From Microbacterium sp. SS28 (GTDB lineage: Bacteria > Actinomycetota > Actinomycetes > Actinomycetales > Microbacteriaceae), in contig NZ_JAKWJP010000001.1 in the NCBI RefSeq assembly GCF_022761035.1, positions 1,054,001 through 1,118,000 on the forward strand: 64,000 nucleotides of DNA. The letters are read 5' to 3'. Every line of letters starts with the position of its first letter. Positions within the stretch are counted from its first letter, which is position 1. Shown here in pieces: positions 1-7,424 of the stretch. The position numbers and the translations under genes were made by a program. The notes below the pieces were generated by a model. The model ran no database searches. It was not told the DNA's origin and saw nothing but the letters and a program-made list of their open reading frames with translations.

Positions 1-432
1 CAGGCCGATCGCGGCGTCTTCCGCCGGATCCCCGCGACCCGGCGGCGCGAGCTCGCGGCGAGCTGGGTCGAGGCCCTCGACATCCGTCCCCCGGATCTCG
101 ACCGCCCCGCCGGCACGCTGTCGGGAGGAAACCAGCAGAAGGTCCTTCTCGCGCGCATGCTCGCCCTCTCTCCGCGCGTGCTCGTCCTCGACGAGCCGAC
201 GCGCGGCATCGACGTCGGCGCGAAGGTCGAGATCCAGAACCTCGTCGGCGAGATGGCGGGCAACGGGCTCTCGGTCATGTTCATCTCGGCAGAGCTCGAA
301 GAGGTGCTGCGCGTCGGCGACCGCGTCGCGATCCTGCGCGACGGCCGCGTCGTCGAGACGATCGACTCCGACCAGCTGACGGTCGACTCGCTGCTCGCCC
401 TCGTCGCGCGACCCGAGGACGCCGATGGCTGA
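1..432 (+). CDS. Sugar ABC transporter ATP-binding protein, C-terminal part (RbsA/MglA type)
   Basis: The gene enters from the left edge, so only its last 143 codons are visible. They hold the end of a nucleotide-binding domain: the signature LSGGNQQKV at visible residues 40-48 and the Walker B stretch LVLDEPTRGIDVGAK just after. The GGNQQK form of the signature is typical of the double-NBD ATPases of the ribose/galactose import family, and the region after Walker B reads ISAELEEV with no switch histidine, as in the second NBD of that family. It would energise uptake of a monosaccharide at the inner face of the membrane. The stop overlaps the start of the LacI gene by 8 bases, so the two are co-transcribed. 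The substrate cannot be told from this fragment. Confidence 0.9.
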   Translation, partial: QADRGVFRRIPATRRRELAASWVEALDIRPPDLDRPAGTLSGGNQQKVLLARMLALSPRVLVLDEPTRGIDVGAKVEIQNLVGEMAGNGLSVMFISAELEEVLRVGDRVAILRDGRVVETIDSDQLTVDSLLALVARPEDADG

Positions 433-1459
433 CGGCAGGGTCGCGGGCGGCGACGACGCAGCGGCACGCCCGTCGAACATCTTCGACGTCGCGCGCCTCG
501 CGGGCGTCTCGCACCAGACGGTGTCGCGCGTGCTCAACGACCTGCCGAACGTGCGCCCGGCGACCCGCGCGCGCGTCGAGCAGGCGATCGCGCAGCTGCG
601 GTACAGCCCCTCGCCGGCAGCCCGCGCGCTCGTGACGCGCCGCACGCGAACGATCGGGCTGGTGACGCCGGGCGTCTCGGACTACGGCCCCACGTCGATC
701 GCGATGAACTTCACATTCGCGGCCCGCGCCGCCCGCTACAACGTCGAGACCGTGAGCTCGCTCGACGCCGACGTCGCGAGCGTGCGCGAAGCCGTCGAGG
801 GCCTGCTCCGCCAGCGCGTCGACGCGATCGTGCTCATCGTCGTCGACATCGCGGTGCTCGAGGCCGTGCGGGCGCTCGACCTCAGCATCCCCGTCGTCGC
901 AGCCGCCTCGACGGCCCGTCGCAGCCCCCTCATCGTCTCGATCGACCAGTACCGCGGCGCCCGCTCCGCCGTACGCCACCTCGCCGAGCTCGGACACGAG
1001 CGCATCCTGCACCTCGCCGGCTCCACGCAGGCCTCCGACGCGATCGAGCGTGTGCGCGGCTGGCGCGACGAACTCGCGGCCCACCGCCTCGCCGTCGTCG
1101 AGCCCACGCACGGCGACTGGAGCGCCGCGAGCGGCTACCGCGTCGGCGCGACACTCGACATCGCCCCGGGTTCGGCGATCTTCGTCGCCAACGACCACAT
1201 GTCGATCGGCCTGCTCTCGGCGCTGCGCGAGCGCGGGCTGCGCGTACCGGAGGACATCAGCGTCGTCGGCTTCGACGACGTCCCCGAGGCCGGCTACCTG
1301 TACCCCGCCCTCACGACCGTCCGCCAGGACTTCGCGGCGCTCGGCGAGCTCATCATGCAGAAGGTGCTCATCGCCGTCGAGGAGCCCGAGAGCGCGACCG
1401 AGGACACCCCCCTCCCGACGCACCTCATCGTGCGCCAGTCCACGAGCGCACCCCGCTGA
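425..1459 (+). CDS. LacI-family transcriptional regulator
   Basis: A 344-residue protein with an N-terminal LacI helix-turn-helix (IFDVARLAGVSHQTVSRVLN, about residues 18-37), a hinge helix, and a periplasmic-binding-protein-like effector domain ending in the usual SVVGFDDVPEA segment and a late QD..ALGE..M stretch. Length fits the family. The ATG overlaps the stop of the upstream sugar ABC ATPase gene, so it most likely controls that transport operon in response to the imported sugar or a derivative. The ligand is unknown. About 12 residues before the HTH are extra but harmless. Confidence 0.9.
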   Translation: MADGRVAGGDDAAARPSNIFDVARLAGVSHQTVSRVLNDLPNVRPATRARVEQAIAQLRYSPSPAARALVTRRTRTIGLVTPGVSDYGPTSIAMNFTFAARAARYNVETVSSLDADVASVREAVEGLLRQRVDAIVLIVVDIAVLEAVRALDLSIPVVAAASTARRSPLIVSIDQYRGARSAVRHLAELGHERILHLAGSTQASDAIERVRGWRDELAAHRLAVVEPTHGDWSAASGYRVGATLDIAPGSAIFVANDHMSIGLLSALRERGLRVPEDISVVGFDDVPEAGYLYPALTTVRQDFAALGELIMQKVLIAVEEPESATEDTPLPTHLIVRQSTSAPR

Positions 1460-1521
1460 CCGGCGCGGTTCGATCCGTGCGCGCCTAGGCTCGAGAGCAT
1501 GGGACGACGGATGCTGCGCCC

Positions 1522-2088
1522 ATGAGCGACGAAGACCCCCGTGAAGCAGCCGAGCGCTATCGCCTCGAGAAATGGCAGCGCGCGCACGGTCTCGAGCCTG
1601 CGCCGCCCACTCCGGCCGCTGCGCGCAACCCGACCGCGGCCGATCGCGCCGCGTTCGTCGAGACCGCGATCCAGCAGGCGATCCGGCGCGGCGACTTCGA
1701 CGACCTCCCCGGCGCGGGCAAGCCCATCGAGGGGCTGGGGCAGGGCCACGACCCCGACTGGTGGATCCGGCGCAAGATCGAGACGGAGCAGCTGACGGGC
1801 CTCGGCCCGCCCGCTCTCATGCTGCGGGTCGAGCACGCCGAGCTCGAGTCGACGCTCGACGCTCTCGCGCGCGAGGGCGACGTGCGCGAGCATCTCGAGG
1901 ACTTCAACCGGCGCGTCGTCGAGGCGCGCCGGCAGCTGCTGGGCGGCCCGCCGGTCGTGACGCCGACGCGCGACGTCGAGGCCGAGCTCGCCGCGTGGCA
2001 CGCGCGCCGCGTCGCGCGCGCCGCCGCCGCACCTCCGCCCGAGGCATCCCCTCCCCGCCGCCGTCTCCTGCGCCGCCGTCGCTCGTAG
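1522..2088 (+). CDS. DUF1992 (DnaJC28-like conserved domain) protein
   Basis: A 188-residue protein. Residues 50-90 carry the family hallmark: FVETAIQQAIRRGDFDDLPGAGKPI followed by DPDWWIRRKIE. This domain is named DUF1992 or the DnaJ homologue subfamily C member 28 conserved domain; no J-domain is present here and its role in bacteria is not established. The tail is a basic, low-complexity run rich in Arg, Pro and Ala. It stands alone between the LacI gene and a convergent esterase gene. The ATG follows a weak ribosome-binding region; no clear promoter was seen. Confidence 0.8.
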   Translation: MSDEDPREAAERYRLEKWQRAHGLEPAPPTPAAARNPTAADRAAFVETAIQQAIRRGDFDDLPGAGKPIEGLGQGHDPDWWIRRKIETEQLTGLGPPALMLRVEHAELESTLDALAREGDVREHLEDFNRRVVEARRQLLGGPPVVTPTRDVEAELAAWHARRVARAAAAPPPEASPPRRRLLRRRRS

Positions 2089-2177
2089 CCGGGCCTCGAT
2101 CTGCCGCACGATGTGGCAGAGCGACGTCGACGTGCGCGTTCCTGTGACACGTCGGCGAGGCCGACGACCGGAACCGG

Positions 2178-3107
2178 TCAGGCGAGGGCGGCCCGGAGCC
2201 AGGTTCGGGCGTCGGCGAGAAGCGACTGGGCCAGCGGCGTGGCGTAGGCCCAGGCCTCGAAGCCGTGCGCAACGCCGTCGAGCACGACGGTCGTCACGTC
2301 GACCCCGGCGGCGGCGAGCCGCTCGGCGTAGGCGCGGTCCTCGGCCGCGAACAGCTCGAGCTCCGACCAGTAGAGCCACGCGGGCGGCAGCCCCGAGAGA
2401 TCCTCGCGGCGCGCGGCGACCGCGTAGGGCGGGACGGATGCCGCGCCCGGCGCCTGCCCGAGGTACGAGCGCCAGCCCACGAGGTTGGAGCGGTTGTTCC
2501 ACACGAGGTGCCGGCGCGCGTCGAGGCCGCGATCGGCCGCCGTGCGGTCGTCGAGCATGGCGCAGAGCAGGAGCTGGGCGGCGACATCCGCCCCCTCGTC
2601 GTGGAGTCTCTGCACGAGTGTCGCCGCGATCCCGCCGCCCGCGCTCTGGCCGCCGACCGCGATGCGGGAAGCGTCGACGCCGAGCGCGTCGGCGTTGCCC
2701 TGCAGCCACGTCCACGCCGCATAGACGTCGTCGTGCGCCGCGGGGAACGGATGCCGCGGGGCGAGGCGGTACTCCGCCGACACGACGATCGCGCCCGTCT
2801 CACGGGCCGTCTCGGCCGACAGCCGGTCGTCGGTCGCGGCGCCGCCGAGGACGAGCCCGCCGCCGTGGATCCACAGCATCGCGGCGCCGCTCGGCTGCTC
2901 GGGGATGTGCACGCGCACGCGGGCGCCGCCCTCGCGGACGACGCGACGCCGGACGCCGTCGACCTTCGCGCCCGGGGCGAGCCCCGAGGCTGTGGCGACG
3001 AACCACCGCTGGAGCGGCTTCTCGAGGTTGAAGGAAGGCACCCGCTCGAGCGGGGGCCGGATGCTGACGTCGACCTCGTCGACGGTCATGGCGAGAGTCT
3101 CGGGCAT
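2178..3107 (-). CDS. Alpha/beta hydrolase, hormone-sensitive-lipase family (esterase)
   Basis: A 309-residue hydrolase. The oxyanion motif HGGG lies near residue 80 (WIHGGGLVLGG) and the nucleophile elbow is GQSAG (VGGQSAGGGIAA), which together place it in bacterial HSL-like family IV. The acid (in YWSELELFAAED) and the late histidine (GVAHGFEAW) are visible. Likely substrates are short-chain esters or a small ester metabolite. I chose the ATG at 3107, 10 bases after the stop of the gluconokinase gene; a second in-frame ATG at 3089 would remove six residues. It probably shares a transcript with the kinase, though no functional link is obvious. Confidence 0.85.
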   Translation of the reverse strand: MPETLAMTVDEVDVSIRPPLERVPSFNLEKPLQRWFVATASGLAPGAKVDGVRRRVVREGGARVRVHIPEQPSGAAMLWIHGGGLVLGGAATDDRLSAETARETGAIVVSAEYRLAPRHPFPAAHDDVYAAWTWLQGNADALGVDASRIAVGGQSAGGGIAATLVQRLHDEGADVAAQLLLCAMLDDRTAADRGLDARRHLVWNNRSNLVGWRSYLGQAPGAASVPPYAVAARREDLSGLPPAWLYWSELELFAAEDRAYAERLAAAGVDVTTVVLDGVAHGFEAWAYATPLAQSLLADARTWLRAALA

Positions 3108-3117
3108 CGCTCGATTA

Positions 3118-3612
3118 TCAGGCAGTCGCGAGCCACCGAGCCAGGATCTCGTCCACGACCGTGTCGGGCGACTGCGAGATGTCGACGATGAGTCCGTCCT
3201 CGTCGGGCTGCAGGGGTTCGAGCGTCGCGAGCTGCGAGTCGAGCAGCGCGAGCGGCATGAAGTGCTCGCCGCGCGAGCCCATCCGCGTCGCGAGGAGATC
3301 CCGGGGGCCGTCGAGCTGCGCGAACACGACACGCCCGGCGCGCTCACGGATCGCGTCGCGGTAGGCGCGCTTGAGCGCCGAGCAGGCGACCACGACGCGG
3401 ACGTCGGAATGCTGCGCGATGACGTCTCCGACATCGGCGAGCCACGGCATCCGGTCCTCGTCCGTCAGCGGGATGCCCGCGGCCATCTTCTCGACGTTGG
3501 ACGCCGGGTGCAGATCGTCGGCGTCGATGTAGGCGACACCCGCCCGCTCCGCGACGAGCGACGCGATCGTCGACTTGCCCGAGCCCGAGACTCCCATGAC
3601 CACCAGCGACAT
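3118..3612 (-). CDS. gntK: Gluconokinase (GntK type)
   Basis: A 164-residue P-loop kinase. The Walker A motif GVSGSGKST begins at about residue 6. The segment DADDLHPASNVEKMAAGIPLTDEDRMPWL that follows is diagnostic of gluconate kinases, as are CSALKRAYRD and the late GEHFMPLALLDSQ. It phosphorylates D-gluconate to 6-phosphogluconate in the cytoplasm, feeding the pentose phosphate route. The start is set by GAGAGGGG about 8 bases upstream; longer in-frame forms lack such a site. No gluconate permease or GntR lies next to it, so how gluconate enters is not shown here. Confidence 0.92.
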   Translation of the reverse strand: MSLVVMGVSGSGKSTIASLVAERAGVAYIDADDLHPASNVEKMAAGIPLTDEDRMPWLADVGDVIAQHSDVRVVVACSALKRAYRDAIRERAGRVVFAQLDGPRDLLATRMGSRGEHFMPLALLDSQLATLEPLQPDEDGLIVDISQSPDTVVDEILARWLATA

Positions 3613-3716
3613 CCGCGCCCCTCTCGACCCCTTCACGGTAGTCGACGGCCGCGGGGTCGAGCCGCCCTGTGACGACGGAGTAGCCTTCGGGAATCGGCTC
3701 TGACCAGGAGGTGCGC

Positions 3717-4109
3717 ATGCGGACGAATCCAGCCGGCGGGGTCGTGCTCGTCGCAGTAGTCGCGTGGATCTCGGGGATCCTGCAGCTCTTCTCGGGCGCC
3801 GTCCTCCTGGTGGCGGACGGCTCGCCGATCACCGGCTGGACGCACATCGTCGTGGGGCTCGTGACGTTCCCGGTGTGTCTCGCGCTGTTCCGCGCCCGCA
3901 CGAGCGCGCGCGTCATCGTGACGATCGTCTTCGTCCTCGAGATCGTGGCGGGCGTCGCGGCGTTCATCGAGCTTCGCGGGCTCGCCTACACCGCCGTCAT
4001 GTCGGCGATCCTCGCCGTCTTCGGCCTCGTCCTGCTCTACACCCCCGCGGCGAACGCATCGTTCCGGGCGGCGACCGCCGCGCGGAAGGCCGAGCAGGCG
4101 GCTCTGTAG
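3717..4109 (+). CDS. Small four-helix membrane protein (DUF7144-like)
   Basis: A 130-residue hydrophobic protein with four predicted membrane segments (about residues 9-31, 39-57, 63-83 and 88-107) and a short basic Ala-rich tail. The pattern GWTHIVVGL after the first helix resembles actinobacterial small membrane proteins labelled DUF7144, but this assignment is by eye. The start is ATG 3717, five bases after a full AGGAGG at 3706-3711; an in-frame GTG at 3711 overlaps that site and is unlikely. Role unknown. It sits alone upstream of the transglutaminase operon. Confidence 0.65.
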   Translation: MRTNPAGGVVLVAVVAWISGILQLFSGAVLLVADGSPITGWTHIVVGLVTFPVCLALFRARTSARVIVTIVFVLEIVAGVAAFIELRGLAYTAVMSAILAVFGLVLLYTPAANASFRAATAARKAEQAAL

Positions 4110-4154
4110 AGTCGCCGTCATCTGGGCGTCACGAACGTCCGGCAAGGTGGGAGC

Positions 4155-7100
4155 ATGTCGATCAAGGTCGCCCTCGAGCACTACACCTCCTACGAGTTCG
4201 CGCGGCCCGTCACGGTCATGCCGCATGTCGTGCGGCTGCGCCCTGCGCCGCACTCGCGGACGCCGATCGAGGCGTACTCACTCGAGATCAGCCCCAAAGA
4301 GCATTTCGTCAACTGGCAGCAGGACCCGTTCGGTAACTGGCTCGCGCGCATCGTCTTCCCCGAGAAGGTCAGCCGACTCGAGATCACGGTGGGGCTCGTC
4401 GCCGACATGATGGTCGTCAATCCGCTCGACTTCTTCATCGAGTCCTACGCCGAGCGCTTCCCCTTCGCGTACGAGCCGTCCCTTCAGGCCGATCTCGCGC
4501 CCTATCTGCGCGCCGTGAGCGGCAGCGAGCACATCGAGGCCTGGAAGGCGAAGCTGCCCGCGCTGCCGGAGGACGGCGTGCCGACCGTGCGGTTCCTCGC
4601 TGATCTGAACATCGCCGTGAATCGGGATGTCGCCTACAGCGTGCGCATGGAGGAGGGCGTCCACACGCCCGATCACACCCTCGACGCCGGGATCGGCTCG
4701 TGCCGCGACAGCGCATGGCTGCTCGTGAGCATCCTGCGCAGCTACGGTCTCGCCGCCCGCTTCGTGTCGGGCTACCTCGTGCAGCTGGCCCCCGATCGCG
4801 CTGCCCTCGACGGGCCGGCGGGCCCCGAGTCGGACTTCACCGACCTGCACGCGTGGGCCGAGGTCTTCGTCCCCGGCGCAGGCTGGATCGGCCTCGACGC
4901 GACGAGCGCGCTGTTCGCCGGCGAAGGGCACATCCCGCTGAGCGCGACGCCGCACCCCTCGAGCGCCGCGCCGATCTCGGGCCGGACCGAACCGGTCGAG
5001 GTGACCTTCTCGTTCCACAACGAGGTGCGGCGCGTCCATGAGGACGCACGCACGACCCGCCCGTACACGTCGCAGCAGTGGGCGCGCATCGACGCGCTCG
5101 GCGAGGCCGTCGACGAGCGCCTCCGCGCGGACGACGTGCGCCTCACGATGGGCGGCGAGCCGACGTTCGTGTCGCTCGACGATCCCCGCAGCGCGCAGTG
5201 GCGTATCGACGCCGATGGGCCGCAGAAGCGCGAGCTCGCCAATGTGCTCGCCGAGCGGCTCCGAGCCGCCTACGCCGTCGGCGGCGTCGTGCACCGCGGC
5301 CAGGGCAAGTGGTATCCGGGCGAGCCGCTGCCGCGATGGGCGATCTCGCTGCAGTGGCGCACCGACGGCGAGGCGCTCTGGCACGACCCCGAGCTCTTCA
5401 GCGATCCGTGGGGGACGGATGCCGATCCCGACGCCGCGGCCAGCGCGGAAGCCCTCGCGCATCGCGTGACCGAGCTGCTCGGCCTCCCCGCGACGCAGTT
5501 CCTCCCCGCGTTCGAGGACCCCCTCGCCGAACTCACCGCGGACCTCCGTCGCCCCGAGGGCCCACGGCCGGGCATCGACGACTTCGACCGCGCCGACGTC
5601 GCGGCACTCGAAGCGCGTCCCGTCCCACCCGCCGGGTGGGTGCTGCCCCTCACGACGGAGGGCGAGTGGACGAGCCCCGCCTGGCGGTTCCGGCGCGGGC
5701 GGCTCGTGCTGCTGCACGGCTCGAGCCCGCTGGGGCTGCGACTGCCGCTCGACTCGGTGTCGTGGCACGACCCGGAGTGGACCGGCGAGCCCTCCTACCT
5801 GGAGGCGGGGCCGCCGCTCGAACCCGGCATCCCCTCGGTCAAGGTCGTCGACCCGGAGGGCGCGCGCACGACGGCCCTCACGATCGAGGCGAGAGACGGC
5901 CACGTGCACGTCTTCCTCCCGCCGACGCAGGACCTGGAAGCCTACGCCGACCTCCTTCACGTCATCGAGCACGCAGCGCAGGACGTCGCCTGTCGCGTCG
6001 TGCTCGAGGGCTACGGACCTCCGCCGGACGCCCGTCTGCGTCAGCTCAGCGTGACGCCCGACCCCGGCGTGGTCGAAGTGAATCTGCAGCCGACCTCGAC
6101 GTGGGCCGAGCAGCGGGACCTCGCATTCTCGCTCTATGAGACGGCCCGCGAGGTCCGGCTCACGACCGAGAAGTTCGACGTCGATGGAGCGCACACCGGC
6201 ACGGGTGGCGGCAACCACCTGACGCTCGGCGGCGCGCAGCCCATCGACTCCCCGCTGCTGCGCCGGCCGGACCTGCTCCCCAGCCTCATCACGTACTGGC
6301 AGCGGCATCCGTCGCTCTCCTACCTGTTCTCGGGTCGATTCGTGGGGCCCACGAGTCAGGCGCCGCGCTTCGACGAGGGGCGCCCCGAGGCCGTCTACGA
6401 GATGGAGATCGCGCTCGCCGAGATCCGGCGGCTGACGGATGCCGCGCAGGGCGGAAGCCTCCTCCCCTGGGTCGTCGACCGCTCGCTGCGCCACCTCCTG
6501 ACCGACCTCACGGGCAACACGCACCGTGCCGAGTTCTGCATCGACAAGCTCTACAGCCCGGACTCTTCACGCGGGCGGCTCGGGCTGCTCGAACTGCGCG
6601 GATTCGAGATGCCGCCGCATCCCGAACTCGCACTCGTGCAGGCCCTCCTGGTGCGGAGCCTCGTCGCGATGTTCTGGGAGAAGCCGCTCGCCGCTCCCCT
6701 CGTGCGGTGGGGCACGCGGCTGCACGAGGACTTCCTGCTGCCTGAGGGTGCGATCCGCGACATCGACGAAGTCGTGGGCGACCTGCGCGCCCACGGAATC
6801 GCCTTCGAGGAGACGTGGTTCGACGCGTTCACCGAGTTCCGGTTCCCGCGGATCGGGATGACGCGCATCTCGACGGTCGCCGGCGCGGGAGTCGACCTCG
6901 AGCTGCGCCATGCGATCGAACCCTGGCACGTGCTCGGCGAAGAGGCCTCGGCAGGCGGCACCGCCCGCTACGTCGACTCGTCGACGCAGCGGCTGCAGGT
7001 GAAGGTGCGCGGCATCGATCCGCACCGCCACCTCGTGACGTGCAACCAGGTGCCCGTGCCGCTGACCCCCACGGGGCACGTGGGCGAGTACTACGCGGGC

Positions 7101-7424
7101 GTGCGCTACCGCGCGTGGCAGCCGTGGTCGGCGCTGCATCCCATGATCCCGATCCACGCCCCGCTGACGTTCGACGTCATCGATGCGGATGCCGCCGCGA
7201 GCCTCGGCGGCGCGACGTACCACGTCGTGCATCCGGGGGGTCGCGCGTACGAGCATCCTCCGGTCAACGCGAACGAGGCCGAGGCCCGCAGGGCCCGCCG
7301 CTTCGAGCCGCACGGTCACACATCCGGTACCGTCGATGTCGCGGCCCTGCGCGAAAAAGCCCGACGCGCGGCCAATCCAGACTTTCCCCGCACCCTCGAC
7401 CTGCGGAGGGTTCCCGCCTCGTGA
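4155..7424 (+). CDS. Transglutaminase-like / DUF2126 (predicted amidoligase-type) protein
   Basis: A 1089-residue protein with three parts. Residues 1-80 match the bacterial transglutaminase N-terminal domain (IKVALEHYTSYEFARPV). A transglutaminase core follows with a clear triad: Cys183 in GSCRDSAWLL, His232 in LHAWAEV and Asp248 in GLDATS. From about residue 320 (MGGEPTFVSLDDPRS) to the end is DUF2126, a large domain reported as part of an ATP-grasp/amidoligase-like peptide-modification module. The length is normal for this fusion. It overlaps the next gene by GTGA, and the three-gene order is the widely conserved one. The substrate and product are not known; peptide-bond or isopeptide chemistry is inferred from the folds. 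Confidence 0.9.
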   Translation: MSIKVALEHYTSYEFARPVTVMPHVVRLRPAPHSRTPIEAYSLEISPKEHFVNWQQDPFGNWLARIVFPEKVSRLEITVGLVADMMVVNPLDFFIESYAERFPFAYEPSLQADLAPYLRAVSGSEHIEAWKAKLPALPEDGVPTVRFLADLNIAVNRDVAYSVRMEEGVHTPDHTLDAGIGSCRDSAWLLVSILRSYGLAARFVSGYLVQLAPDRAALDGPAGPESDFTDLHAWAEVFVPGAGWIGLDATSALFAGEGHIPLSATPHPSSAAPISGRTEPVEVTFSFHNEVRRVHEDARTTRPYTSQQWARIDALGEAVDERLRADDVRLTMGGEPTFVSLDDPRSAQWRIDADGPQKRELANVLAERLRAAYAVGGVVHRGQGKWYPGEPLPRWAISLQWRTDGEALWHDPELFSDPWGTDADPDAAASAEALAHRVTELLGLPATQFLPAFEDPLAELTADLRRPEGPRPGIDDFDRADVAALEARPVPPAGWVLPLTTEGEWTSPAWRFRRGRLVLLHGSSPLGLRLPLDSVSWHDPEWTGEPSYLEAGPPLEPGIPSVKVVDPEGARTTALTIEARDGHVHVFLPPTQDLEAYADLLHVIEHAAQDVACRVVLEGYGPPPDARLRQLSVTPDPGVVEVNLQPTSTWAEQRDLAFSLYETAREVRLTTEKFDVDGAHTGTGGGNHLTLGGAQPIDSPLLRRPDLLPSLITYWQRHPSLSYLFSGRFVGPTSQAPRFDEGRPEAVYEMEIALAEIRRLTDAAQGGSLLPWVVDRSLRHLLTDLTGNTHRAEFCIDKLYSPDSSRGRLGLLELRGFEMPPHPELALVQALLVRSLVAMFWEKPLAAPLVRWGTRLHEDFLLPEGAIRDIDEVVGDLRAHGIAFEETWFDAFTEFRFPRIGMTRISTVAGAGVDLELRHAIEPWHVLGEEASAGGTARYVDSSTQRLQVKVRGIDPHRHLVTCNQVPVPLTPTGHVGEYYAGVRYRAWQPWSALHPMIPIHAPLTFDVIDADAAASLGGATYHVVHPGGRAYEHPPVNANEAEARRARRFEPHGHTSGTVDVAALREKARRAANPDFPRTLDLRRVPAS

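Noticed and set aside
4278..6524. Long open frame on the minus strand opposite the DUF2126 gene
   Set aside because: Its product is Arg/Gly/His-rich without any domain; it is a high-GC shadow of the plus-strand gene, which has intact catalytic motifs.
6815..7420. N-terminal extension of the ATP-grasp gene into the DUF2126 gene
   Set aside because: The extension has no family similarity; GTG 7421 has a ribosome-binding site, overlaps the upstream stop and gives the usual family start.
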